64,000 nt of DNA from Chitinivibrionales bacterium (GCA_014728295.1 WJLW01000051.1:25883-89882), one strand, 5' to 3'. Positions 26,045 to 35,452 are shown, numbered from the stretch's first letter. Program-made: numbers and translations. The notes: generated by a model from the letters alone, not told the origin.

Positions 26045-26443
26045 ATGTCTACCGATTTGGAAAAAAGGACAAAACAGCAAGTCAGCTCCACTGCATCCGA
26101 ACAGATGAATCATAGTGGCCCGGCATATCGTCCGGATGTTGACATATACGCATCCGAGAATGAAATTGTCTTCACCGTCGATCTGCCCGGTGTTGGCAAA
26201 GGCGATGTGAATATCCAGGTGGATGAGACCGATTCATTGATAATCCGGGCCAAAAATTCGCATAAGGAGCCGGAAAATCCTGTGCTGCACCAGTATCAGG
26301 TAGGTGATTACTATCGTGCTTTTCAAATCTCTGATGATTATGATAAGGAGAAAATCAGCGCGGTGCTGGAGAACGGTCAGCTCGATATTGCGGTTCCGAA
26401 AAAGGAAGAGGCGAAGCCGAAGAAAATTGAGATTAAAGCATAA
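26045..26443 (+). CDS. Hsp20/alpha-crystallin small heat-shock protein (third of three)
   Basis: 132 residues from MSTDLEKRTKQQVSS; AGGAGG at 26031-26036 gives 8-base spacing to this ATG, better than the GTG at 26036. The N terminus is polar and lacks the aromatic arm of the first copy. The alpha-crystallin domain is complete (YRPDVDIYASENEIVFTVDLPGVGKGDVNIQV; YYRAFQISDDYDKEKISAVLENGQLDIAVPK). It ends with a Lys/Ile tail (KPKKIEIKA) containing Ile-x-Ile. It is the last gene of the Hsp20 row and a hairpin follows at 26459. Confidence 0.93.
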   Translation: MSTDLEKRTKQQVSSTASEQMNHSGPAYRPDVDIYASENEIVFTVDLPGVGKGDVNIQVDETDSLIIRAKNSHKEPENPVLHQYQVGDYYRAFQISDDYDKEKISAVLENGQLDIAVPKKEEAKPKKIEIKA

Positions 26444-26458
26444 TGCAGATGACAGCGG

Positions 26459-26478
26459 CAGATCGCCTGTGCGATCTG
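26459..26478 (+). terminator. Hairpin after the Hsp20 genes
   Basis: CAGATCGC-CTGT-GCGATCTG forms a perfect 8-bp stem with a 4-base loop, 15 bases after the third Hsp20 stop. The following bases are only moderately T-rich (TCGCTTCATTATTT), so termination efficiency is uncertain. A further GCGATCTG copy lies at 26493-26500. Confidence 0.45.
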
Positions 26479-26503
26479 TCGCTTCATTATTTGCGATCTG
26501 CGA

Positions 26504-26627
26504 TATAATTAAGTCGTGCGAACAGGCTGCGCAACCAGATCAGATCTTTGGGCGGCGACCCAGCAGGATAAGCGCCTAAGTTACGGGCGCAGGAATGCAG
26601 GCAAACAGGACTGCTGAATGTTTCCTG
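26504..26627 (+). promoter_or_regulatory. Possible promoter and structured leader RNA upstream of the sodium symporter
   Basis: In the 375-base gap before the symporter gene a TATAAT box (26504-26509) has only a weak -35 partner. Downstream, GCGCC (26572-26576) can pair with GGCGC (26586-26590). CAGG-c-AAACA (26598-26607) can pair with TGTTT-CCTG (26619-26627). The loop of that hairpin contains CTGCTG (26611-26616), which is complementary to CAGCAG at 26561-26566, allowing a pseudoknot. This matches no riboswitch class that I know. The rest of the gap (26628-26818) shows nothing clear. Confidence 0.3.
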
Positions 26628-26818
26628 GCTTTCCCCTTCCCCGGAATGAGTGCGGTATCTGCCTTTACTATAATAAGCATTGTGTAGATTGGAAAAGTGG
26701 AGCTTGCGCAACGTGAGAGCAGTTCCCGGCAGGCAGTGAGGCACGTGTCAACTATCCATGCGCCAGAAATTATTTTGAATCACTCAATTGTTGGCGAAGT
26801 ATTAGCAAAGGATCGGGT

Positions 26819-28654
26819 ATGGCAAAGCGTGAACACTGGGGTGGCCGGGTGGCCTTTATTCTCGCAGCAATTGGCTCTGCAGTCGGACTTGGAAACCTCT
26901 GGGGATTTCCCTACAAATTGTATGCAGGTGGCGGCGGCGCATTTCTGGTTCCCTATTTTCTGGCAATGTTTGTTGTCGGCATTCCGCTTCTGCTGATGGA
27001 GTATGCCGTTGGTCACTGGGCGCAAAACAGCCCGCCCGGTGCATTTGGCAGGATTCTGGGAAAATATCGCTTTGTGGGGTGGTGGCTGGTTTCAGTCGCA
27101 TTTGTCATAATTACCTATTATACGATAATACTGGGTTACAGCGTAGTGATGCTATGGGACAGTCTCTATGCCCTGTTTGTTCCCGACCGGGTGATGCCCT
27201 GGCAGGGCGGTGTGGATCAGGCCAAGGGCGCATTCTTTGGTACGATGCTGAATTATGAGTCAACCTATGCCCTCTCGGCGCCGCGGTGGCCGGTTTTGAT
27301 CGGCATGCTTGCAAGTTGGGGCATGATCTATTTCAGCTTGTTTCGAGGGGTAAAATGGGTCAGTAAAGTCGTGTTGTTCACCGTACCGTTGCCGTGGATC
27401 ATGTTGCTGGTCCTGACCTTGCGCGGCCTGACGCTGGAAGGTGCGACAACAGGCTTGCACTATTACCTTGAGCCGGACTGGAGTAAACTGGGTGATGCAG
27501 ACACCTGGCGCCTGGCGTTTTCGCAGGTCTTTTTCAGTTTGAGTCTCGGTTTTGCGGTTATGATGTGCTATGCATCGTTCCTGCATCGCAAGTCTGATAT
27601 TAACAATAATGCAGCCATTGTGGCACTTGGCGATCTTGCTACCAGTTTCATTGCAGGACTTGCGGTATTTTCGGTGATCGGTAACATGGCCATGCTCAGC
27701 AACAAACCGGTGCAGGAAGCCGTTACCTCCGGCCCGGGCCTGGCTTTTGCGGTATATCCGTATGCCTTGTCGCAACTGCCGGCCGGTGCGGCCGCTTTTA
27801 GTGCGATATTTTTTATGGCATTGCTTACGTTGGGAATCGACTCGGCGTTTTCAATCGTTGAAGCCGTTCAATCCAGCATAAATGATAATGCTGTCGGATC
27901 ATGGCGCCGATCGTGGACACTTCCGTCGATTTGCGGCATTGGCGCGATCATCGGAGTCCTTTACACGTGCGGCAAAGGCGGCTTGAACTGGCTGGGGCTT
28001 GCCGATGATCTGGTGAATGGTCCGTTCGGTATTTTGTCGGTGGCTCTGGCGGAGACGCTTGTCGTCGGCTGGGCATGGGGCGGCGGATTTGCAAAGCGCA
28101 TGCGTGAACATGCCAACGAGCGCAGTGACTGGTCGCTGGGATCATGGTGGGATGTACTGATTCGCTGGGTGGTTCCGGTATTTTTGTTAATGCTGATTGC
28201 GTGGAGCGTCAGTGATTTTATTGCGGGAAAACCCGGCAAAGATGCTGACACCTTTGCAAAGCAGGATTGGATATTTCATCTTATCGGGCACATAATCTTT
28301 GCCATGATTCCCCTGTTTTTTGTGCTCTTCATTAAGGGAAAAACCGAGCATGGCGATGAGGAGTTGGGCGTCCGGAAAACGGGTACGCTCAAATGGATAT
28401 TAGCATTGCCTCTTGCTGCTACAAGTGCAGGGATTATCTGGGGACTTACTCGAATGGCGATACAATATTCGGCAACGGCCGCATCGGAGTCCACAGAGAG
28501 GGTTGCGACTGTCTTCGAAAAAGCTGATCTTGGTCTGGCGAGTTTTGTCGTACTGACGATTGCGTTTCTCAGTATTTTCGGCGGCTTAATCTGGTGTTTC
28601 GCGCGCGCAATAGCGGCCGCCGGCAGCAGCGACGTTGAGTTGATGGAAGAGTAA
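26819..28654 (+). CDS. Sodium:neurotransmitter symporter family (NSS/SNF) transporter
   Basis: A 611-residue inner-membrane protein with about 12 hydrophobic segments. Transmembrane helix 1 carries the LeuT-fold signature (RVAFILAAIGSAVGLGNLWGFPYKLYAGGGGAF), where the unwound GSAVGLGN region binds sodium and substrate. The helix 6/8-type regions (FFSLSLGFAVMMCYASFL; ALLTLGIDSAFSIVEAVQSS) are present. Bacterial relatives move amino acids with sodium; the substrate here is unknown. An AAGGAT motif precedes the ATG. It is monocistronic, between the Hsp20 row and the convergent two-component genes. Confidence 0.92.
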   Translation: MAKREHWGGRVAFILAAIGSAVGLGNLWGFPYKLYAGGGGAFLVPYFLAMFVVGIPLLLMEYAVGHWAQNSPPGAFGRILGKYRFVGWWLVSVAFVIITYYTIILGYSVVMLWDSLYALFVPDRVMPWQGGVDQAKGAFFGTMLNYESTYALSAPRWPVLIGMLASWGMIYFSLFRGVKWVSKVVLFTVPLPWIMLLVLTLRGLTLEGATTGLHYYLEPDWSKLGDADTWRLAFSQVFFSLSLGFAVMMCYASFLHRKSDINNNAAIVALGDLATSFIAGLAVFSVIGNMAMLSNKPVQEAVTSGPGLAFAVYPYALSQLPAGAAAFSAIFFMALLTLGIDSAFSIVEAVQSSINDNAVGSWRRSWTLPSICGIGAIIGVLYTCGKGGLNWLGLADDLVNGPFGILSVALAETLVVGWAWGGGFAKRMREHANERSDWSLGSWWDVLIRWVVPVFLLMLIAWSVSDFIAGKPGKDADTFAKQDWIFHLIGHIIFAMIPLFFVLFIKGKTEHGDEELGVRKTGTLKWILALPLAATSAGIIWGLTRMAIQYSATAASESTERVATVFEKADLGLASFVVLTIAFLSIFGGLIWCFARAIAAAGSSDVELMEE

Positions 28655-28762
28655 GAGCAGGTTAATCTCTACGTCGACATCTCGATTTTCACCATTAGCT
28701 TGATCGAGCCAGCTTCTCCCTTGTCCTCACGATCATCCACCCATCCATCCCGCCCCGCCCTC

Positions 28763-29671
28763 TCAAAACTCATGAATCCACAACGGTCGATAACCGTCAA
28801 AAAGTCCTTCATTGTAATTGAGCATAACAATCTCAGTCGTCTGGTTGCGTTTGATGTTCACGATGAAGCGATCGATTGACTCACGCGAGATATAGAGACC
28901 TTTACCATGCTCGTCAAACAACCCAAGCGAAAGTCCCTCTTCATTTTTGGTGGTGTTGCGCTCCAGCCAGTGCAGCACTTCCTGCTTGGTGAGTCTGCCT
29001 TTCTGATCCCTGACCGCAACACCGGCTTTTTCATTATCGGTCCCCCAGGTGACGAATACTTCTTCATTCGTGTCCAGCGCAACTTCAATTTCCCATTCGT
29101 TTTTTTTGTCGCCTTGCTCGTTCTTTGCGCCATAGTAAACGGCATTAACCAGTATCTCACCCAATGCCTGGCGAAATTTGCGTTTGTGGCGTGATTCAGT
29201 GATATCATCCAGGATTTTCTTCATCACATCTTCGATTTGATTGGAATGACTGAGCGTAAACGTGTTCAGCTTGCCCGTGACGTAGCGTTCCAGACCAAAA
29301 ACGCTTTCGGAAATAATATTCTTGAGCAGCAGCTCTATTTCGTCAAAGTTGAACGGCGTCGTTTTGGCGATGATGTTGCCGATATTGTATTCCCTGGCAA
29401 GACGCATGTAGTCACGCACATCATAGGCGGTGATGAGCGCGGTCTTGAGCCGGGGATAGAGCGAAGTTGCCTTTTCGAGCAATTCAAAGCCTTTCATCCC
29501 CGGCATGTTGATGTCGGAGAGCAACAGATCGAAGGCGCTTTGTTCCAGCGCAGCCAGGGCCTCGCCGCCATTTGATGCACAGGTGACGGTATAGTCGAGA
29601 TCTTGCAGAAAATCTCCGAGAATGTCAAGCAAATCCGGCTCATCATCAACTAATAGAATTCGCTCATGCAT
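28763..29671 (-). CDS. Response regulator with anti-sigma-type HATPase output domain
   Basis: 302 residues. The receiver domain (1 to about 120) has the acidic pair (LLVDDEPD), phosphoacceptor Asp53 (LLLSDINMPGMKG), Thr in LITAYD and Lys in IIAKT. Instead of a DNA-binding domain, residues about 150-302 look like a GHKL ATPase of the RsbW/anti-sigma kind: an N-box-like FRQALGEILVNAVYYGAKN and a G-rich FDEHGKGLYISRESIDR. Output may therefore be protein phosphorylation or partner switching. The start ATG at 29671 has AAGGAG upstream and overlaps the end of the kinase gene by 8 bases, so the pair is translationally coupled. Confidence 0.85.
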   Translation of the reverse strand: MHERILLVDDEPDLLDILGDFLQDLDYTVTCASNGGEALAALEQSAFDLLLSDINMPGMKGFELLEKATSLYPRLKTALITAYDVRDYMRLAREYNIGNIIAKTTPFNFDEIELLLKNIISESVFGLERYVTGKLNTFTLSHSNQIEDVMKKILDDITESRHKRKFRQALGEILVNAVYYGAKNEQGDKKNEWEIEVALDTNEEVFVTWGTDNEKAGVAVRDQKGRLTKQEVLHWLERNTTKNEEGLSLGLFDEHGKGLYISRESIDRFIVNIKRNQTTEIVMLNYNEGLFDGYRPLWIHEF

Positions 29672-31169
29672 CAATGTGCTCCTTGTTCATCGGAAGCTCG
29701 ATAAAGAAAGTAGTATCGCCCGGAGAAGATTCAAGGCGGATTTCGCCGCGTGACTCATGAATGATTTTCTGGACAATAGCAAGTCCGAGTCCGGTGCCTT
29801 TTCCGGGATCTTTGGTCGTAAAAAATGGATCGAATATTTTATGACGAATCTGCTCACCCATGCCGGGACCGGTATCGTTAATTTCGATTACTGCGCAATC
29901 CCGGCCTGCGCGTGAGGTGGTTATGCTGAGCACCCCGGCTCCCTGCATGGCATCGGCGGCGTTGGAGATAATGTTGATAAAAACCTGTACAAACCGGGAG
30001 CGATCGCCAAAAACTTGTAGATCGTTGTCATAATTTTTATTGATGACAATATTGTCGAAAATATTCTGGTAGTCGACATAGCTGAGCGTTTCTTCCAGCA
30101 TTTCCCTGAGCAGATGATAGGCAGTCGAGGTTGCCGTGTTGCGCGTAAAGTCAAGCAAGTTGTTGACAATATTGCCGCAGCGCTGAGCCTGTTTTTCTAT
30201 TGACTCGAGCGTTTTGCTAATCTGCGACTGTTCGGTTATCCTTTTGTGCAGCGCGCGTTGGCATCGAGCGCTTATTATCGAAAGCGGATTACGCAGTTCA
30301 TGTGAGATACCGGTGAGCATCGTTCCCACGGTGGCAAGTTTTTCGGTCCGGTATAACTGGTGATCGAGCTGTTCCTGTTCGGTGATATCCTGGATAAAAG
30401 CAATAAGGCCGCGCGCCTGGCCGGAAGCTTCCAGCATGCTGTTGCAACTGATTTGCAGAAAGCGTTCACCGAATTTGATTTTTGAGAGTGAAACAGAGCT
30501 CGGGGCCATGTGACGATTTTCGGAAAAGTGTTCGATTTTGTCAGCCAGGGGTTTTGGCAAAACAGAAGTGAAGCGAATCCCGATGCAGTCGCTGCCGCTC
30601 AGGCACAAAAGCTTCCTCGCCGGATCGTTTACGAGCACGATGATGCCGCTGAGGTCAAGCACTATCAGCCCGGTTCCGATTGATGTTATCAAACTGTCGT
30701 TGAGTGTCCGCTCGTGATCAACGACCTTCATGCGAAGCTGGAGTTCTTTTTGCAGCTTTTCTTTTTCAATGGCGCTTTCCTGGAGAGTCTGCAGGTTCCT
30801 GTTTAATTCCTTGAAAAACAGGATGCGATCGATCCTGCTGCACAGGATATTGTTTTCGGCCTCGTCGTAATACAGGCATTCGATTGTTCCGACCCTGAAG
30901 GATGAAGCCAGCTCGGAGTTAATGTTGCGGCAATCTTGTACGAATACGGCGATTGGCGCTTCTTCGCAGAGGAAATAAATTCGCTCGATAGTGGTGTTGA
31001 CATCGCCGACGAACTGCCGGCTGTCAACGAGAATTATCGCGCAATGAGCTTCGACAGATGCGATTTCCTCAATCGATGCAACGCATAGGCACTCGTAGCC
31101 GCGTGACTCCAGTTGCGAGGCTACAATAGTCTCCTGCATGCCTACCAGCAACAGGCGTGCGATGATCAT
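29664..31169 (-). CDS. PAS-domain sensor histidine kinase
   Basis: 501 residues. Residues 1-125 form a receiver-like fold with weak conservation. A coiled coil (about 128-155) leads to a PAS domain (about 155-275, ITSIGTGLIVLDLSGIIVLVNDPARKLL). The HisKA box contains the phosphorylated His (TGISHELRNPLSIISARC, about residue 290). The HATPase domain has NIISNAADAM, DTGPGMGEQI and GTGLGLAIVQKII. No transmembrane segment is visible, so it is a cytoplasmic sensor. It autophosphorylates and presumably passes phosphate to the coupled response regulator at 28763. Confidence 0.92.
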   Translation of the reverse strand: MIIARLLLVGMQETIVASQLESRGYECLCVASIEEIASVEAHCAIILVDSRQFVGDVNTTIERIYFLCEEAPIAVFVQDCRNINSELASSFRVGTIECLYYDEAENNILCSRIDRILFFKELNRNLQTLQESAIEKEKLQKELQLRMKVVDHERTLNDSLITSIGTGLIVLDLSGIIVLVNDPARKLLCLSGSDCIGIRFTSVLPKPLADKIEHFSENRHMAPSSVSLSKIKFGERFLQISCNSMLEASGQARGLIAFIQDITEQEQLDHQLYRTEKLATVGTMLTGISHELRNPLSIISARCQRALHKRITEQSQISKTLESIEKQAQRCGNIVNNLLDFTRNTATSTAYHLLREMLEETLSYVDYQNIFDNIVINKNYDNDLQVFGDRSRFVQVFINIISNAADAMQGAGVLSITTSRAGRDCAVIEINDTGPGMGEQIRHKIFDPFFTTKDPGKGTGLGLAIVQKIIHESRGEIRLESSPGDTTFFIELPMNKEHIDA

Positions 31170-31251
31170 GACCGTCTCACATGTTAGTGTCGCGGGACGT
31201 AATTGATCTGATTATATCACATTACAATAGCGGGGGCAATAAACAGCGTGT

Positions 31252-32634
31252 TCAGGGAGAGAATATTCTCAAAATTCTGGGCAGATTCCTGAAGTCGTTG
31301 AATGTGACAAATACGAATAAGGTAATAAACAGCACAATTGCCACCTGATTGATGACAAGTTGCACCTTCGTGGGCAATGGTTTTCCCCTGACAGCCTCGA
31401 TTGCCAGGAAAAAGAGGATGCCGCCGTCGGTTATAATAAGCGGAAGTAGATTAAGCACTGCCAGGTTAATGCCGATCATGGCAATAAACATCATGAGCTC
31501 TGAAAAGGGCATGTTCAGCGCCATGCCGCCCGACATGCTGACAATACCGACCGGACCCGAAAGGTTTTTGACGGATACATCGCGGCTGGCTATCTTGCCG
31601 ATGACTTTGAATACCAGCGTGGTGAAATCCCATGCTTTCGAGCTGCTGATCATAAAGGCCTGCACGGGGCCAAACCGTTGTATAACATAGGAACGCTCGA
31701 AGCTGATCCCGATAATGTGCGAATTGTAATCTGCATTATATTGCGGAGTTATCTCGAGTTCGCGGTAAGAATTTTTGCGTTTGATGCCGACCACCATCGG
31801 TGCCTTACTCGAATCATATTTACTTACGTAATACGAAATTTGCGACCAGGTAGTTATATCATTTCCATTGATGGTAGCTATCGTATCGCCCTTATGCAAA
31901 CCGGCATGCTGGGCAGGGGTGTCCTGTGAGACCGCGTCGACAACCGGTGGATGATAGGGGAGAAGTCCGCCGCTGTTGATTACTTGCGCGCTATCATCAG
32001 TATCGATTTTAAGTTCCGCTATTTTGCGTTCGCCATCACGGATGAGTTTGATGCGCAATACTTCATCTTTGAGTACAAAAGCCTGGGAAACGTCTTTCCA
32101 ACTGGTAATAGTAATGCCATTTATTGTCAGCAGGCTGTCGCCTACCTGCAACTCAGAGTTATCTTGGGCCAGATCGCGTATGATTCCGCCAATCCTGGTG
32201 TTGGCCTGTCCCTTATCGACATTCACGCCAACCATATATATGATCCAGATCAGCAAAAAAGCAGATACATAGTTGAACAACGGTCCGAATAGGGCAACCA
32301 GCCCCCGCTGCCAGATGGATTTTGAGCCAAACTCATCGGGTTTGCCCTCTGTTCCGTCCTCAGGATGCTCGCCGGCCATATGAACGTAGCCGCCAAAGGG
32401 GATGGCACAGAGTCGATATTCGGTGCCGTCTTTTCCGTGCCATTTTGCAAGGGGCTTTCCAAAACCAACGGCAAATGCGAGGACGCGAATTCCGCACCAT
32501 TTTGCCATGAGAAAGTGACCCAGCTCATGTACAAACACCAGGAGACCCAGTACAAAGATACCGATTCCCCACATAAGCAGAAGCATAGGCAGTTTGGTTA
32601 CGTTGGCGCCAAGTGCAGCGATAAACTCTGGCAT
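31252..32634 (-). CDS. rseP: Site-2 intramembrane metalloprotease RseP
   Basis: 460 residues. The zinc-binding HELGH motif lies in the first transmembrane helix (GLLVFVHELGHFLMAKWCGI, residues about 31-50). Two PDZ-like domains follow (about 140-310), with DSLLTINGITITSWKD and GDTIATINGNDITTW. The third zinc ligand is the Asp in NLLPLIITDGGILFF near residue 400; the usual LDG is TDG here. The family cleaves anti-sigma factors and signal-peptide remnants within the inner membrane. It is the last gene of uppS-cdsA-dxr-rseP, 10 bases from dxr, a conserved order. Confidence 0.95.
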   Translation of the reverse strand: MPEFIAALGANVTKLPMLLLMWGIGIFVLGLLVFVHELGHFLMAKWCGIRVLAFAVGFGKPLAKWHGKDGTEYRLCAIPFGGYVHMAGEHPEDGTEGKPDEFGSKSIWQRGLVALFGPLFNYVSAFLLIWIIYMVGVNVDKGQANTRIGGIIRDLAQDNSELQVGDSLLTINGITITSWKDVSQAFVLKDEVLRIKLIRDGERKIAELKIDTDDSAQVINSGGLLPYHPPVVDAVSQDTPAQHAGLHKGDTIATINGNDITTWSQISYYVSKYDSSKAPMVVGIKRKNSYRELEITPQYNADYNSHIIGISFERSYVIQRFGPVQAFMISSSKAWDFTTLVFKVIGKIASRDVSVKNLSGPVGIVSMSGGMALNMPFSELMMFIAMIGINLAVLNLLPLIITDGGILFFLAIEAVRGKPLPTKVQLVINQVAIVLFITLFVFVTFNDFRNLPRILRIFSP

Positions 32635-32644
32635 AGCTACTTTC

Positions 32645-33784
32645 CTAACTGTTGTTTTTCAATACCGCGTTTCTGGTTTGCTGGTCAACTTCGAGTATTG
32701 TCTCCAGAAAGTCGGCCTTTTGATTTTCATGCTGATCGAGCTGTTGCGAAATGATATCGGCAATAGTAGTAAATTTAATTCTTTTTTCTAAAAATAGCTG
32801 CACGGCGACTTCATTTGCGGCGTTCAACACCGTTGGCATCGTTCCACCCGCTTTGCCGGCATCGACAGCGAGTTGAAGACAGGGGAAACGCTGATAGTCG
32901 GGATTCGAAAATTCAAGCTTTCCAATTTTGGCCAGGTTCATCCTTTTTTCTTGAATGGGCAGGCGTTCGGGGTAGCTCAATGCATACTGAATTGGCAGTT
33001 CCATATCGGGAACGCCCATTTGCGCCATAACCGCGCCGTCGTGATATTCAATAAAAGAGTGAATAACTGATTGCGGATGAATCCAGACGCGTATTTTCTC
33101 AAACGGCAAATCAAAGAGATGGTGCGCCTCGATTATTTCAAAGCCTTTGTTAATGAGGGTAGCCGAATCTATAGTAATTTTGGAGCCCATGTTCCAGGTG
33201 GGATGACTTAGAGCATCTTCGGGGGTGATAGCCGCGAAGCGCTCTGCCGGCAAATCTTTGAATGGCCCCCCTGAAGCGGTGAGTATAATTGATTCGATAG
33301 ATTCACGGTTTTCGCCGTTGCGGCACTGGAGCAGCGCACTGTGTTCGCTGTCCACTGGAATGAGCTTGCCGAATCCCTCCGAGACCAGATTGCCGATAAT
33401 CGTGCCCCCGATTACCAGACTTTCCTTATTGGCAAGTGCAACTTTCTTACGGCGTTTAAGTGCAGCTACCGTGGGGGCCAGACCAACGCCGCCGACAAGA
33501 GCATTCAACAGCAGGTCGTAGTCCGCATGGCGAACGATTTGAACCAATCCCTCGGCGCCTTTGAAAAGGGTCACGCCGGTTAAGCGCTCCGCGGCACGAG
33601 ATGCAGTAGCGACATCACTGATGCACACATACGGCGGATGGAATTCTTCCACTTGTTCGGACAGCTTTTCAAGATTCGAATGTGCAGCGAGTCCGACCAG
33701 CTCAAATCGATCCGGGTAGCGCCGGATACACCTGCAGGCACTTGTTCCGATAGAACCGGTTGATCCAAGTAGTAATATCTTCAT
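32645..33784 (-). CDS. dxr: 1-deoxy-D-xylulose 5-phosphate reductoisomerase
   Basis: 379 residues, the normal length for DXR. The NADPH-binding motif GSTGSIGTSACRCI is at the N terminus. The motifs ALANKESLVIGG, VDSEHSALLQC and LTASGGPFKD, and the region HPTWNMGSKITIDSATLINKG, hold metal- and substrate-binding residues. It catalyses the committed step to methylerythritol 4-phosphate for isoprenoids. Placing it between cdsA and rseP and behind uppS links isoprenoid supply to undecaprenyl lipid synthesis. It lies 46 bases downstream of cdsA. Confidence 0.97.
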   Translation of the reverse strand: MKILLLGSTGSIGTSACRCIRRYPDRFELVGLAAHSNLEKLSEQVEEFHPPYVCISDVATASRAAERLTGVTLFKGAEGLVQIVRHADYDLLLNALVGGVGLAPTVAALKRRKKVALANKESLVIGGTIIGNLVSEGFGKLIPVDSEHSALLQCRNGENRESIESIILTASGGPFKDLPAERFAAITPEDALSHPTWNMGSKITIDSATLINKGFEIIEAHHLFDLPFEKIRVWIHPQSVIHSFIEYHDGAVMAQMGVPDMELPIQYALSYPERLPIQEKRMNLAKIGKLEFSNPDYQRFPCLQLAVDAGKAGGTMPTVLNAANEVAVQLFLEKRIKFTTIADIISQQLDQHENQKADFLETILEVDQQTRNAVLKNNS

Positions 33785-33830
33785 AGTACTAGGTTACACA
33801 GATGCACGTCGAACAAAGTGAACGCTCTGC

Positions 33831-34745
33831 TCATCCAAGCACCCGCTCGATAATGAGCGAAACGACACTAAGTATCGGTGCGGTGAAAAAAATGCTGTCA
33901 AATCTGTCAAGTATACCGCCATGGCCGGGGATGATGTCCGATGCGTCCTTTACATGAAAGTATCGTTTGATGAGCGACACCAGCAGGTCCCCGGATTGAG
34001 CGAAAATTCCCAGCAGCAGGCCGATGATCGGGCCCAGAACCAAAGGATATTTATCGCCCGCCAGGAACATCCAGCCGGTGCTGAAAATCAGCGTTGCCGC
34101 AAGCAATCCGGCTACTGCACCTTCAATCGTTTTTTTGGGGCTGATACTGCTGAAATGATGCCTGCCGAAAAGCGAACCGGCAAAATAGGCTGCGGTGTCG
34201 CACATGAAAACCGAAGAGACATATACCACGATGCCCAATTGCGAAAGCATGGCATGCGGAAATTTCGGGGCGAATATTGCCTGAAACGGACCACTGTACA
34301 TATGCAACATTGAATATCCGGCAATATAAATAAATACCGCGCCGCTGAAGAGCAGGCTGGCCCGTTTCCAGCGTCCGTTCGCCTTGCCCCACACGATTGC
34401 TTCGATAGCAACCAGAATCAGCAGCAGGTAAATGTCGTAGGTCGAGGAAAGCGACATGTCGGGTAGAAAAAAGGAAATAAATTGATACAGCAACCATGCC
34501 TGAACAAGCCAGAAACCATTTCGTATAAAACGAATGCTGAGCATCCTGGAGTACTCATAAAAACCGATATGCACCAGCAATATGGCCAATACCTGGCCCG
34601 GCAGGATTTTGAGCTGCGGTTCCAGGAACATTCGTCCGGCAAATGATTGCGGTATTATCGAATAGGGAGCGTTAATCAGAAACCAGCCAAGGGGAATGGC
34701 CCAGACTGCGAAAATAATCCGTTGCTGCAGATTGGCTGTATTCAT
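33831..34745 (-). CDS. cdsA: Phosphatidate cytidylyltransferase
   Basis: 304 residues with about eight hydrophobic segments. The family signature is near the C terminus (SGDLLVSLIKRYFHVKDASDIIPGHGGILDRFDSIFF), with the conserved Asp residues that hold metal ions. CdsA makes CDP-diacylglycerol from phosphatidate and CTP in the inner membrane. That product is also the substrate class of the phosphatidyltransferase at 14598. Its ATG overlaps the uppS stop by 4 bases, so translation is coupled. Confidence 0.95.
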   Translation of the reverse strand: MNTANLQQRIIFAVWAIPLGWFLINAPYSIIPQSFAGRMFLEPQLKILPGQVLAILLVHIGFYEYSRMLSIRFIRNGFWLVQAWLLYQFISFFLPDMSLSSTYDIYLLLILVAIEAIVWGKANGRWKRASLLFSGAVFIYIAGYSMLHMYSGPFQAIFAPKFPHAMLSQLGIVVYVSSVFMCDTAAYFAGSLFGRHHFSSISPKKTIEGAVAGLLAATLIFSTGWMFLAGDKYPLVLGPIIGLLLGIFAQSGDLLVSLIKRYFHVKDASDIIPGHGGILDRFDSIFFTAPILSVVSLIIERVLG

Positions 34746-35452
34746 TCAGCAGTCGGCACTTTACCGAAGCGGCGCTCGCGTCTGTTATAGTCGTCGATAG
34801 CGTACATGAGCGCTTCTTTGTTAAAATCGGGCCAGAGCGTGTCGGTGATATAAAATTCGGTGTAGGCGCATTGCCAGATGAGAAAATTGCTGATGCGCAT
34901 TTCGCCTCCTGTTCGAATGAGCAGCTCCGGGTCGGGAATATCGCGGGTGTAGAGAAACGATGAGAAAAGCCGTTCGTCTAGCTCCTCAATACGTGAAGGG
35001 TTCTCGCATGCATGACGGGCAAACTCCTGTGCGGCCTTGACGATTTCGGCTCTGCCGCCGTAGCTTACGGCCAGAACCAGATTCAAACCCGTATTGTGTT
35101 GCAATTTAGCTATGCCGGTTTCCAGGGCACCACGTGATTTTAGCGGCAGTTTTGCCAGATCACCGATGGCATGCAGCCGAACATTGTTTGTGTCAAGCTC
35201 AGCAATCTCTTTTTTAATCATTTCAACCAGCAAATCCATCAGCAAGGTGACTTCTTTTGCCGGTCGTCCCCAGTTTTCATGTGAGAACACATAAATAGTA
35301 AGGTAGGTGACTCCCAGGTCGCCGCAGGCACGAACGACTTCGCGTGTTGCATTTGTCCCGGCGCGATGGCCCATGCTGCGCGGCAATCCGCGTTTGCGCG
35401 CCCACCTGCCGTTGCCGTCCATAATGATACAGATGTGTTCGGGAACTTTCAT
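34742..35452 (-). CDS. uppS: Undecaprenyl pyrophosphate synthase (cis-prenyltransferase)
   Basis: 236 residues. The substrate-binding motif HICIIMDGNGRWARKRGLPR is at the N terminus with its catalytic Asp. The C-terminal signature (DPELLIRTGGEMRISNFLIWQ... TEFYITDTLWPDF) is complete. It extends farnesyl diphosphate with isopentenyl units to give the C55 carrier for peptidoglycan and surface glycans. First gene of the uppS-cdsA-dxr-rseP block; a terminator at 35581 separates it from frr. Confidence 0.96.
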   Translation of the reverse strand: MKVPEHICIIMDGNGRWARKRGLPRSMGHRAGTNATREVVRACGDLGVTYLTIYVFSHENWGRPAKEVTLLMDLLVEMIKKEIAELDTNNVRLHAIGDLAKLPLKSRGALETGIAKLQHNTGLNLVLAVSYGGRAEIVKAAQEFARHACENPSRIEELDERLFSSFLYTRDIPDPELLIRTGGEMRISNFLIWQCAYTEFYITDTLWPDFNKEALMYAIDDYNRRERRFGKVPTAE

